Source: JAAVFS01 sp964018905
Lineage (GTDB): Bacteria; Bacteroidota; Bacteroidia; Bacteroidales; Muribaculaceae
DNA: 64,000 nucleotides
NCBI GenBank assembly: GCA_964018905.1
Contig: CAXHRO010000013.1
Location: 17,279-81,278 of the forward strand
Reading direction: 5' to 3'
Positions 44,048 through 52,595 of this stretch are shown here, in pieces; the first letter of the stretch is position 1, and every line of letters starts with the position of its first letter. The notes under the pieces are model-generated. The model saw only the letters and a list, made by a program, of their open reading frames with translations. It had not been told where the DNA came from and did no database searches. The translations under genes were made by a program, and so were the position numbers.

Positions 44048-45547
44048 TTACTTCAGTGACCACTCAAAGCCGTCCTTGGTGTCTTTGACATCGAAGCCGA
44101 TGGCGGCAAGACGGTCACGGATGAGGTCGCTGGTAGCCCAGTCTTTGTTTTTCTTTGCTTCGCGACGCATCTCAAGCAACAGGTCTACGGCATCTTTGTA
44201 TGGCTTCAGTGTATCGCCCGAGCCGTCGGCCGCTGCTGTCGCTGTCTCGTCGCGTACGCCCAGTATCTCGAACAGGAATGTGTCGAAGAGATGCTTCAGC
44301 CCGTCAAGATCGGCCTGTGATGCCGATGCATTGTGGTCATTGACCTGATTGATAAGACGGCATGCATCAAAGAGGTGTGCAATTACGATGGGGGTGTTGA
44401 AGTCATCGTCAAGAGCCTCGTAGCATCGTCCGGCTATCGGTGTCACTTCGGCTGTTATTGTTGATGTATCGGCGGGCTTTAGGTCGAGCAGACGGTGGTA
44501 GCCGTCAAGCAGGCGGCGCAGTGCTTTCTCGGCGCCCTTGAGGGCGTCATTGGAGAAGTCGACCGTACTGCGGTATTGGGCCTGAAGGATGAAGAAACGT
44601 ATGGTCATGGGCGAATAGGCCTGTTCGAGCAACGGGTGTGAGCCTGTGAAGAACTCGTCGAGGGTGATGAAGTTGCCCAGTGACTTGCCCATCTTCTGGC
44701 CGTTGATCGTGATCATGTTGTTGTGCATCCAGTAGTGTACCGAATCATGCCCGTTATGGGCTACCGACTGGGCTATCTCACATTCGTGGTGGGGAAATCT
44801 GAGATCCATGCCGCCGCCGTGGATGTCAAACTGTTCGCCGAGGTATTTTTCGCTCATTGTCGAGCACTCGAGGTGCCAGCCGGGAAATCCTTCGCTCCAT
44901 GGCGATGGCCAGTGCATTATGTGTTCGGGAGCGGCTTTTTTCCAAAGAGCGAAGTCGGCGGGGTGGCGTTTCTCGCTTTGTCCGTCGAGGGCACGTGTCT
45001 CGCTGAGAAGTTCGTCGATGTTGCGGCCCGACAGCTTGCCGTAGTTGTGGTCGGCATTGTATCCGGGGACATCAAAGTATATCGATCCCTGGCTTTCGTA
45101 GGCATATCCTGCATCGATAATCTTCTTTATATACTCGATCTGTTCGATGATGTGTCCTGAGGCATGCGGCTCGATCGACGGAGGCAGTACACCCAGGCGA
45201 TCCATGGCCTGATGATAGCGGTTGAGGTAGTATTGCACCACTTCCATAGGCTCAAGTTGTTCGAGCCTGGCTTTCTTTGCGATCTTGTCCTCACCGTCGT
45301 CGGCGTCATGTTCCAGATGGCCTACATCGGTGATGTTGCGCACGTAGCGTACCTTGTATCCAAGATGTTGCAGGTAGCGGAACACGATGTCGAATGTGAT
45401 GGCCGGACGTGCGTGACCCAGATGTCCGTCTCCGTAGACTGTGGGACCGCATACATACATGCCTACGCGTTCGGGGTGCAGTGGCTTGAAGCGCTCTTTG
45501 AGCCGTGACAGCGAGTTATATATAACAAGGTTGTTGTCTTTAATCAT
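44048..45547 (-). CDS. cysS: cysteinyl-tRNA synthetase
   Basis: A class I aminoacyl-tRNA synthetase, 499 residues. VGMYVCGPTVYGDGHLGHAR contains the first zinc-binding Cys and the HIGH-like HLGH. FPHHECEIAQS supplies more zinc ligands. NGQKMGKSLGNF is the KMSKS-type loop. The C-terminal helical anticodon-binding region ends DRLAAIGFDVKDTKDG. Length and motifs are complete. Last gene of the cmk-to-cysS minus-strand run. Confidence 0.97.
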   Translation of the reverse strand: MIKDNNLVIYNSLSRLKERFKPLHPERVGMYVCGPTVYGDGHLGHARPAITFDIVFRYLQHLGYKVRYVRNITDVGHLEHDADDGEDKIAKKARLEQLEPMEVVQYYLNRYHQAMDRLGVLPPSIEPHASGHIIEQIEYIKKIIDAGYAYESQGSIYFDVPGYNADHNYGKLSGRNIDELLSETRALDGQSEKRHPADFALWKKAAPEHIMHWPSPWSEGFPGWHLECSTMSEKYLGEQFDIHGGGMDLRFPHHECEIAQSVAHNGHDSVHYWMHNNMITINGQKMGKSLGNFITLDEFFTGSHPLLEQAYSPMTIRFFILQAQYRSTVDFSNDALKGAEKALRRLLDGYHRLLDLKPADTSTITAEVTPIAGRCYEALDDDFNTPIVIAHLFDACRLINQVNDHNASASQADLDGLKHLFDTFLFEILGVRDETATAAADGSGDTLKPYKDAVDLLLEMRREAKKNKDWATSDLIRDRLAAIGFDVKDTKDGFEWSLK

Positions 45548-45573
45548 AGATGTGATGTGTTTGTGTCTGTCAC

Positions 45574-45891
45574 TCAGGCCATGAATGGATTGGGTATCTC
45601 GCCGCCACCCTGGCCGGCAGGGTTCTTCGGGCTCTTGCGTTCAATCTCGCCGAATGTCTTCTCGTAGCGCTGCAGGTTGTCGCGAAGGGCGAAGAGGAGA
45701 TTCTTTGCATTTTCGGGGTTCATGATGATGCGGCTCTGCACCTTGGCCTGCGGCATGTTGGGGGCTACGGTTATGAAGTCGAGGAAGAACTCTCCGGGAG
45801 TGTGTGAGATGACAGCCAGGTTTGAATAGTGTCCGTTGGCTACTTCGGGAGTGAGTTCTATCTTGAGTTCCTGTTTCTTGTTGTTGTCCAT
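45574..45891 (-). CDS. DUF3467 protein
   Basis: A 105-residue cytoplasmic protein matching DUF3467: IELTPEVANGHYSNLAVISH, then EFFLDFITVAPNMPQAKVQS, RIIMNPENAKNLLFAL and LQRYEKTFGEI. The C-terminal 15 residues are Pro/Gly-rich. The function is unknown; the family is common in Bacteroidetes, often near RNA polymerase genes, though not here. Length is normal. Confidence 0.88.
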   Translation of the reverse strand: MDNNKKQELKIELTPEVANGHYSNLAVISHTPGEFFLDFITVAPNMPQAKVQSRIIMNPENAKNLLFALRDNLQRYEKTFGEIERKSPKNPAGQGGGEIPNPFMA

Positions 45892-45919
45892 AATTCTATG
45901 TTTTTAGTGGTTGTATGTT

Positions 45920-46594
45920 TTAGTTTTTAAGTTCGTATCTGTAGCGGTCGGTCTTGAGATTGCTGTTGTTGAGTATAAGGTTGAATCCACGGCAGTTGTC
46001 GAGTTTCCTGAGCCAGCTCATGTCGAACGACAGGTAGTAGGAGCGGTCAAATGTGTTGACCGGTGTCTCCAGACGGTGGATAAGATAGCAGTCGGGATAC
46101 TCGGCATCAAGAGTCAGTGAGTCGACCATAACACCAAGTGCCCGAGGCCGGGTGTCGTACGGGAGACGTGCCCGCAGGTTAAGGTAATTCTGTGACATCC
46201 AGTTGCTCAGGAGGTATACTGGGTCGCGGTCCCAGTCGGTTATTTTGCTTATGTAGCCGCGTCGCAGGGTATCGTTGGTTACGAGTGAATAGCCTATGGG
46301 CTTGATGATTCCTGAGACGTATGGCTTGCCGCCGTCTGGCCGGTAGGCCAGCATAAAGCGGTTTCCTACTTTGACACGTGACGTATCCATGATCTCGCGC
46401 GAGCGGTAGGTGATAAGCTCGTTGTCGAGAGGCCTGGTGAGAGTGTAGCTTGACCCGCTTCGGTCGACCGAAGCCAGGCATACGATGTCGTAGATCGTAG
46501 CCTCGCTCGTGGGTTCCATTCCGTTGTCGTTGCAAGCGCAGATGGAAGCTGTGGCCGTGGCCAGTAATATTGATATATAGGCGGTCGGTTTCAT
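45920..46594 (-). CDS. NigD-like lipoprotein
   Basis: A 224-residue probable lipoprotein; the signal ends SICAC with lipidation at Cys20 or Cys21. The N-terminal part (about 35-95, YDIVCLASVDRSGSSYTLTR, then VKVGNRFMLAYRP) has the OB-fold pattern of NigD-like proteins. The C-terminal part is beta-rich (SLTLDAEYPDCYLI, then YYLSFDM). The role is unknown. Its start overlaps the lolD stop by 4 bases. The family call is tentative. Confidence 0.65.
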   Translation of the reverse strand: MKPTAYISILLATATASICACNDNGMEPTSEATIYDIVCLASVDRSGSSYTLTRPLDNELITYRSREIMDTSRVKVGNRFMLAYRPDGGKPYVSGIIKPIGYSLVTNDTLRRGYISKITDWDRDPVYLLSNWMSQNYLNLRARLPYDTRPRALGVMVDSLTLDAEYPDCYLIHRLETPVNTFDRSYYLSFDMSWLRKLDNCRGFNLILNNSNLKTDRYRYELKN

Positions 46595-47271
46595 TTTGGG
46601 CTTTTCTTGATGTCGACTATTGCGCCGTCGGCCATGTGAATCACGCGGTCGGTGTCATCTGCGAGCGACTCGTCATGAGTTACTATCACAAATGTCTGTC
46701 CCATGTCGCGTCTCAGCTGGAAGAACAGACGGTGCAGTTCCATACGATTGTGCGAGTCGAGGCTTCCCGACGGCTCGTCGGCCAGAATCACCGACGGCTT
46801 GTTCATCAATGCTCTGGCCACTGCGGCACGTTGTCTCTCTCCTCCCGACAGCTGTGATGGCTTGTGATCCTTGCGATCTCCGAGCCCAAGATAATCTATG
46901 AGCTGTGAGGCGCGTTTCATGGCATCATCTCGACTTTTTCCTCCTATCATCATGGGGAGCATTATGTTCTCAAGCATGGTGAACTCGGGTAGGAGCTGAT
47001 GAAACTGGAATATGAAGCCTATGTTGGCATTGCGGTAGTGGGCGAGTTCCTTGTCGCGCAGGCTGTATATATCGGTAGGGCCATACATCACTTTGCCGCT
47101 GTCGGGGCGTTCAAGAGATCCCATCACCTGTAGCAGGGTGGTCTTGCCTGCGCCCGAGGGGCCTACGATCGACACTACCTCCCCCTGCTCGATGTCAAGG
47201 TTGACGTCGCGCAGTACCTGGAGCTTCTCATAGCTCTTGTTTACGTTTCTTATAGAGATGATCGAAGGCAT
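46591..47271 (-). CDS. lolD: LolD-like ABC transporter ATPase
   Basis: A 226-residue ATPase of the LolD/MacB/FtsE group. Walker A is GPSGAGKTTLL, the Q-loop is FQFHQLLPEFT, the signature is LSGGERQRAAVARAL and Walker B is VILADEPSGSLDS. In LolCDE this subunit powers lipoprotein release from the inner membrane. No LolC/E permease is adjacent, so assignment to LolD rather than another MacB-type ATPase rests on similarity alone. Confidence 0.87.
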   Translation of the reverse strand: MPSIISIRNVNKSYEKLQVLRDVNLDIEQGEVVSIVGPSGAGKTTLLQVMGSLERPDSGKVMYGPTDIYSLRDKELAHYRNANIGFIFQFHQLLPEFTMLENIMLPMMIGGKSRDDAMKRASQLIDYLGLGDRKDHKPSQLSGGERQRAAVARALMNKPSVILADEPSGSLDSHNRMELHRLFFQLRRDMGQTFVIVTHDESLADDTDRVIHMADGAIVDIKKSPK

Positions 47272-47274
47272 GTG

Positions 47275-47703
47275 TCACTGTCTTTTGTCTTCACTCTTGA
47301 GTGCTTTGGCGGCAACTCTGGATGAGAGGAACGTGGCGATTACCTGTACGGCTCCTCCTGCCAGTGTGAAGGCCAGCCAGTCACGGTTGTTGCGCGGATC
47401 ATAGAACATAAAGAAAGCGGCTACGCAGAAGAAGATTCCGCTCCATGCTTCAAGCCTGTGTAGGCGTTTCATACGGGGATGTATGCCTGTATAGGGTGTA
47501 AACAGGCGTCCTAAGAATGCGGCGCCGGCGCCGGCGGCATAGATGTATCTGAACCATGGATGGTCGAACCCCCTGTTAAGCAGCGGCACCAGAGTGGCTA
47601 CCACGATAGCCAGCAGTCCTGCTACCACGATGGCGGTGAGCCATGCCGGGGCCGGAGTGCCGAACAGTTCGCGTGGTGTATATTGTTTCTCTTGTTTATT
47701 CAT
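47275..47703 (-). CDS. four-helix membrane protein
   Basis: An unrecognised 142-residue inner-membrane protein. Four hydrophobic segments (about residues 21-41, 53-67, 87-101 and 110-130) are joined by a basic loop (HPRMKRLHRLEAWSG). No catalytic motif is visible. It sits 3 bases upstream of lolD and 27 bases after the divIC-like gene, so it belongs to the same transcript. Confidence 0.75.
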   Translation of the reverse strand: MNKQEKQYTPRELFGTPAPAWLTAIVVAGLLAIVVATLVPLLNRGFDHPWFRYIYAAGAGAAFLGRLFTPYTGIHPRMKRLHRLEAWSGIFFCVAAFFMFYDPRNNRDWLAFTLAGGAVQVIATFLSSRVAAKALKSEDKRQ

Positions 47704-47730
47704 CTTATTTATATGTGTGGATTGTCGGGT

Positions 47731-48030
47731 TTATTCAAATACGTATATGTCTTCATTGGGGCGTTGCATGCGGTATCGTTCACGCACTACGCGCTCTATG
47801 TTCTCGCGGTCGGTCTCAAGATTGGCGTTGAGTGTGCGGTAATATTCAAGCGAGTCGCGGTTGTCGGCTATCTCGCTCTGCAGTTCCTCGATGCGCTTTT
47901 GGTATCTGATACGGTCGATCACCGAGTTTTCCTCGTTGAAGAAACACACGTATACTACAAAGCACACCACACCTGCCAGCGGTACGGTGATATATCGTTT
48001 GAACCAGTTATAAAGACCTTTGGCTTTCAT
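47731..48030 (-). CDS. FtsB/DivIC septum-formation protein
   Basis: A 99-residue bitopic protein. One membrane helix (about 13-30) is followed by a coiled coil (about 40-75, RIEELQSEIADNRDSLEYY) and the family end motif IERVVRERYRMQRPNEDIY. FtsB/DivIC bridges FtsL and FtsQ in the divisome. Length and layout are typical. It lies 16 bases after the kinase gene. Confidence 0.88.
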   Translation of the reverse strand: MKAKGLYNWFKRYITVPLAGVVCFVVYVCFFNEENSVIDRIRYQKRIEELQSEIADNRDSLEYYRTLNANLETDRENIERVVRERYRMQRPNEDIYVFE

Positions 48031-48046
48031 TATCTATTGATCTATT

Positions 48047-48721
48047 CTAATAGCCTGATGTCTCGGGCATGTCGTAGCGGGTGTTCTTACGCATGGAGAT
48101 ATATTGCCTGACCATTTCGACGATATGTTCCACCGAGATCTTCGACGAGTCGAATGTGAGATCGTAACTTGATGCGTGGCCCCACTTTTTGTCGGTGTAG
48201 AAATTATAGTATGAGGCGCGCAGTTTGTTGTTCTTCTCGGCTATCTGCCGGGCCTGTTCGGGTGTGGATGCGTCTCCACGCCCGATTATGCGCTTTATGC
48301 GTTCCTCGAGCGGGGCGTGTATGAAGATGCTGATGACGTTTTCGCGGTCTCGCAGTGCGTAGTCGGCACTGCGGCCCACGATAACGCACGACGAGCGGTC
48401 GGCGATAGATCTTATGACATCGCTTTGAGCCCTGTAGAGAGCGTCATCGCTTATCGACGAGATGCCTGGATAGACCGTGGAGTAGGAGCTGTAGCCCATG
48501 TTGAGTGACATTATACCGCCGAAGAATGACGGAGCTTTCTCGTCCTTGCGTTCAAACAGCTCGGTACTCATGCCGGCATGCCTGGCGGCTTCAACCAGCA
48601 GGGCCTTGTCGTAGTATTCGATTCCGAGAGCCTTTGCAAGTGCTTGGCCTATAAGTCGTCCGCCACTTCCAAACTGTCGTCCTATAGTTATTGTATATTT
48701 GTCGTCAGCGTTCATTGTCAT
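48047..48721 (-). CDS. cytidylate kinase-like protein
   Basis: A 224-residue P-loop protein of the cytidylate kinase-like family (Cytidylate_kin2). The loop is IGRQFGSGGRLIGQALA rather than a classical GxxGxGK. Then come GIEYYDKALLVEAA, CVIVGRSADYAL and a lid region (RGDASTPEQARQI). Its substrate is uncertain; these are paralogues of true CMP kinase. First gene of the run to cysS. ATGs at 48721 and 48715 are both possible. Confidence 0.87.
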   Translation of the reverse strand: MTMNADDKYTITIGRQFGSGGRLIGQALAKALGIEYYDKALLVEAARHAGMSTELFERKDEKAPSFFGGIMSLNMGYSSYSTVYPGISSISDDALYRAQSDVIRSIADRSSCVIVGRSADYALRDRENVISIFIHAPLEERIKRIIGRGDASTPEQARQIAEKNNKLRASYYNFYTDKKWGHASSYDLTFDSSKISVEHIVEMVRQYISMRKNTRYDMPETSGY

Positions 48722-48743
48722 CGTTGTGAATGGTTAACTGCAA

Positions 48744-48751
48744 CAAAAATA
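48744..48751 (-). promoter_or_regulatory. -7 box for the kinase-to-cysS operon
   Basis: TATTTTTG on the minus strand, 22 bases before the ATG at 48721. It points away from the SRP RNA promoter at 48795, so the two units are divergent. Confidence 0.5.
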
Positions 48752-48794
48752 CAAAAAAAACATGACCGATACGTTGTATAATTAAAAAAATTCG

Positions 48795-48802
48795 TACCTT
48801 TG
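48795..48802 (+). promoter_or_regulatory. SRP RNA promoter -7 box
   Basis: TACCTTTG ends 4 bases before the first base of the predicted RNA, the expected spacing for TAnnTTTG promoters. Confidence 0.65.
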
Positions 48803-48806
48803 TGCC

Positions 48807-48902
48807 GGGTAAGTCCTACACGACCAGCACGCCCCGAACTCCGCCAGGTCTTGATCGAAGCAACGGTAGGGAGCTGAGCGGTGCGATGTAGACAGCTTAC
48901 CC
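48807..48902 (+). ncRNA. ffs: small signal recognition particle RNA (4.5S)
   Basis: About 96 bases. GGGTAAG at the 5' end pairs with CTTACCC at the 3' end, and internal GCAC pairs with GTGC. The apical region CCGCCAGGTC, a TTGA loop, then CGAAGCAACGG matches the conserved Ffh-binding helix (AGGTC...GAAGCA). A run of seven Ts follows directly. It guides ribosomes making membrane proteins to the translocon together with Ffh, which is not in this window. Confidence 0.85.
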
Positions 48903-48909
48903 TTTTTTT
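48896..48909 (+). terminator. end of SRP RNA gene
   Basis: The closing stem arm CTTACCC runs straight into a T-tract (48903-48909), so the RNA's own terminal helix acts as the terminator. Confidence 0.65.
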
Positions 48910-49071
48910 GTGTCCGTATGGAATGTGCTTACTTTACATAATTTTGCACTTTTATTAGCTGTAGTTAGTATATTTAACCTATTTTCACTAAATGCCTAAA
49001 TATTTATGTAAATAAAACATATTTTAGTTTATTTTTAAGGCTAAATAATTTTTCTGCCCGAAAAGTATCCC

Positions 49072-49079
49072 TACATTTG
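49072..49079 (+). promoter_or_regulatory. -7 box of myo-inositol-phosphate synthase
   Basis: TACATTTG, 44 bases before the ATG at 49124. The 160 bases before it are very AT-rich and hold no gene. Confidence 0.6.
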
Positions 49080-49123
49080 CGCCATAAAAATCCTATAACC
49101 TATATTTTTTTTGAAACTTTTTT

Positions 49124-50425
<1,302 letters not shown>

Positions 50426-50457
50426 TATCAGCCGGATAAACCGATACTATAGAACAG

Positions 50458-50499
50458 CACCGGACCTTCTTGACGGGGGTCCGGTGTTTCGTTTTTTTT
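50458..50499 (+). terminator. terminator of myo-inositol-phosphate synthase
   Basis: CACCGGACC (50458-50466) pairs with GGTCCGGTG (50478-50486), followed by TTTCGTTTTTTTT. A classic intrinsic terminator. Confidence 0.88.
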
Positions 50500-50522
50500 G
50501 GGGGGGGCTTGAATAGGGGCGG

Positions 50523-50777
50523 TTACTGCCGATTGACCGAGCGGCTTACCAGGCCGACTATCCACAACAATACAATGGCTCCGATAACCGAGGTTATAAG
50601 ACTGCCTATTATACCGGTGGTGTTGATGCCTATCAGGCCGAAGATCCAGCCGCCAAGTACACCTCCTATGATGCCTACTACAAGATTGATTATGACGCCG
50701 AAGCCGCCTCCGCGCATCAGTTTGCCGGCTACAAATCCGGCCAAAATACCAATAAGAATAAACCAGATAAAACTCAT
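50523..50777 (-). CDS. GlsB/YeaQ/YmgE stress-type membrane protein
   Basis: An 84-residue protein of the transglycosylase-associated (GlsB/YeaQ/YmgE) family with three hydrophobic segments. The signature IGILAGFVAGKLMRGGGFGVIINLVVG is visible in parts: AGFVAGKLMRG, then NLVVGIIGGVLGGWIFGL. Relatives are induced by envelope or general stress, with no known activity. Length is normal. No clear promoter box was found upstream. Confidence 0.92.
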   Translation of the reverse strand: MSFIWFILIGILAGFVAGKLMRGGGFGVIINLVVGIIGGVLGGWIFGLIGINTTGIIGSLITSVIGAIVLLWIVGLVSRSVNRQ

Positions 50778-50942
50778 AATATCAAATTGTTTAAGATAAA
50801 GAAAAATAATCCTTCGACATGTTGTTACTTATAACTATTAACTATGAAACAATGTCAAAAGTTCGGCGTAAAATGATGATGATGCCACTGTTTGTCGGTT
50901 TATAGCCTGGAGGTGGACGGCTGAGCCGGGTATAAGACCCGG

Positions 50943-51009
50943 TTCCCCGATATTTGTTAACGCCGAGGTGATTGTATCTTATGCCATGGACAGCGGAGGA
51001 TAAATATAA
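50943..51009 (+). repeat. left part of intergenic repeat B
   Basis: This stretch aligns with 3583-3655; ATATTTGTTAACGC and TATCTTATGCCA are the best conserved parts. It is separated from the 75-bp identical part by about 107 bases that do not match the other copy. The whole gap 50778-51352 contains no gene I can support. Confidence 0.6.
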
Positions 51010-51116
51010 CCGTTATCAGCCTTCAACAATCTTATTGTCGGATATTTGCAAATTGTATCTATCGCTAAGCCAATAGGTTACAAATGATTAAAATCATATA
51101 ACCTGGCCGGGGCGCG

Positions 51117-51191
51117 TTTAATTGTGTGCTGATGCATAAAATTACATTGCCATCGCATCTCTCCGGCGCTTTTTGCCTTGTTCTTCAGTCA
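51117..51191 (+). repeat. 75-bp dispersed repeat, copy B
   Basis: Identical over 75 bases to 3743-3817. Divergence begins abruptly at 51192. On the minus strand it is open from a GTG through TEEQGKKRRRDAMAM to a TAA. Confidence 0.85.
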
Positions 51192-51285
51192 CGTAGCTAC
51201 GCTACACTCCTTCATCTCAAGACAAAAAAATCACTCAGAGCTATGCGACCCCGTCGTTAAAAATATTAAGGTGGGGGGACGGGAC

Positions 51286-51325
51286 CTAAAAAAGCAAGGT
51301 CTCGGAAGGGTATTCCAAGACCTTG
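51286..51325 (-). terminator. HU gene terminator
   Basis: CAAGGTCTCGGAA (51295-51307) pairs with TTCCAAGACCTTG (51313-51325) with one mismatch. On the minus strand it is followed by CTTTTTTA. It lies 27 bases past the HU stop. Confidence 0.82.
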
Positions 51326-51352
51326 TATTGTATAAGTTGATTTGGCTAAGGT

Positions 51353-51640
51353 TTACTCGACATCCATGCCTGCAACCTGGTTTTTGAATATCTTAGAAGC
51401 TTTGAAGAAAGGTATGTTATGAGCCGGAATGATAACAGTGGTGTTCTTGGAGATATTGCGGGCGGGTTTCTCTGCGCGCTCCTTGATGATGAACGAGCCG
51501 AAACCGTGCAGGTGTACACCCTCTCCATGAGCCAGGCTGTCCTTGACGGTTGACATGAACTGCTCGATAATGGCGATAACCTCAGCTTTGCTGGCACCTG
51601 TCGACTTTGCTATTTCGTTTGCTATGTCAGACTTTGTCAT
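51353..51640 (-). CDS. HU family DNA-binding protein
   Basis: A nucleoid-associated protein of 95 residues that binds and bends DNA as a dimer. MTKSDIANEIAKSTG, then VIAIIEQFMSTVKDSLAHGE, the GFGSFIIKERAEKPARNI arm motif and IPAHNIPFFKASKIFKNQV are all typical. The ORF is open from 51703, but the promoter box at 51700-51693 excludes that start, so 51640 is used. It is monocistronic. Confidence 0.95.
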   Translation of the reverse strand: MTKSDIANEIAKSTGASKAEVIAIIEQFMSTVKDSLAHGEGVHLHGFGSFIIKERAEKPARNISKNTTVIIPAHNIPFFKASKIFKNQVAGMDVE

Positions 51641-51692
51641 AATAGTATATGATATATATTGATTGATTAATGAATGATTTGTTTTCAGACTG

Positions 51693-51700
51693 CAAAGGTA
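51693..51700 (-). promoter_or_regulatory. HU promoter -7 box
   Basis: TACCTTTG on the minus strand, 52 bases before the HU ATG. A TTTTG lies about 18 bases further upstream. It fixes the HU start. Confidence 0.65.
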
Positions 51701-51776
51701 CACAATTTATTTGATATTCAAAAGACCCCGATGTAAATCATGTAATAAGCACGATGTAAAGATCGGGATGCCGGGG

Positions 51777-52595
51777 TTACCTGCGGTCGAGCCAGTCGAA
51801 CATTACATCAATCATGGCGCGATGGTGGGTGAAGCTTTCGCCCATTCCCCAGCCGTGGCCTCCCACCGGATATATGTGCATCTCGGCTTCGATACCGTTG
51901 TCGACCATCGCCGCATAGAAGCGTAGCGAGTTCTCTACAGGCACGGTCTTGTCGTCGCTGCTAAGAAGGAACATGGTGGGCGGTGTGGCTTTGTCGACCT
52001 GTTCGTCGTTGCTGTATTCCTTGACCCATTTGCCGTACCCGACCTTATCGCCAAGCAGGTTGATGGCCGATCCTTCATGAGTTATGCCCGGACGTGCTGA
52101 TATCACGGGGTAAAACAGCAGTCCGAATGACGGTATCGACAGGCTGTCCTTGTGGTGGGTGAGTACAGTCGAGGCAAGGTGACCGCCGGCCGAGAAGCCG
52201 GAGATGCCCACCTTGTCGGGGTTTATGCCCCATTCTGCTGCATGCCGTCGTACGATGCGTATGGCTTCGCGCGCATCATCGGCGGGTATGTTGTGATGTC
52301 CGTTGGGCAACCGGTATTTGAGTACGGCTGCTGTGATGCCCTTGTCGGCCAGCATGCGTGCCATATCGTGCCCCTCGTGATCCATGGCCAGCATTACGTA
52401 GCCGCCTCCGGGACATATCACAAGAGCTTTGCCTGTATTGGCTGTCCCGGGCGCGGGAGTGTAGACTGTGAGAACGGCAGTGTTGTCGGCACCGTTGTCA
52501 TCGGCCGGGCCATCGGGCCACACATTGAATACTTGCTGGGCGTTCATGGTCATGGTTGCTACAGTCAATGCTGCGAGAATGAATGATTTTTTCAT
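51777..52595 (-). CDS. secreted alpha/beta-hydrolase, acetyl-xylan-esterase-like
   Basis: A 272-residue esterase of the BD-FAE/acetylxylan-esterase-like group. It has a signal peptide (MKKSFILAALTVATMTMNA), an oxyanion region (ICPGGGYVMLAMDHEG), the nucleophile Ser in GISGFSAGGHLAS, Asp in LLSSDDKTVPVENS and His in VGGHGWGMGESF. It would remove acyl groups from polysaccharides in the periplasm or outside. Its start overlaps the GH2 galactosidase stop by 4 bases, so the two enzymes are co-made. Confidence 0.9.
   Translation of the reverse strand: MKKSFILAALTVATMTMNAQQVFNVWPDGPADDNGADNTAVLTVYTPAPGTANTGKALVICPGGGYVMLAMDHEGHDMARMLADKGITAAVLKYRLPNGHHNIPADDAREAIRIVRRHAAEWGINPDKVGISGFSAGGHLASTVLTHHKDSLSIPSFGLLFYPVISARPGITHEGSAINLLGDKVGYGKWVKEYSNDEQVDKATPPTMFLLSSDDKTVPVENSLRFYAAMVDNGIEAEMHIYPVGGHGWGMGESFTHHRAMIDVMFDWLDRR

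Noticed and set aside
48910..49071. Riboswitch in the AT-rich leader before myo-inositol-phosphate synthase
   Set aside because: The likely promoter is at 49072-49079, so this stretch is upstream of the transcript, and no conserved riboswitch core was seen.
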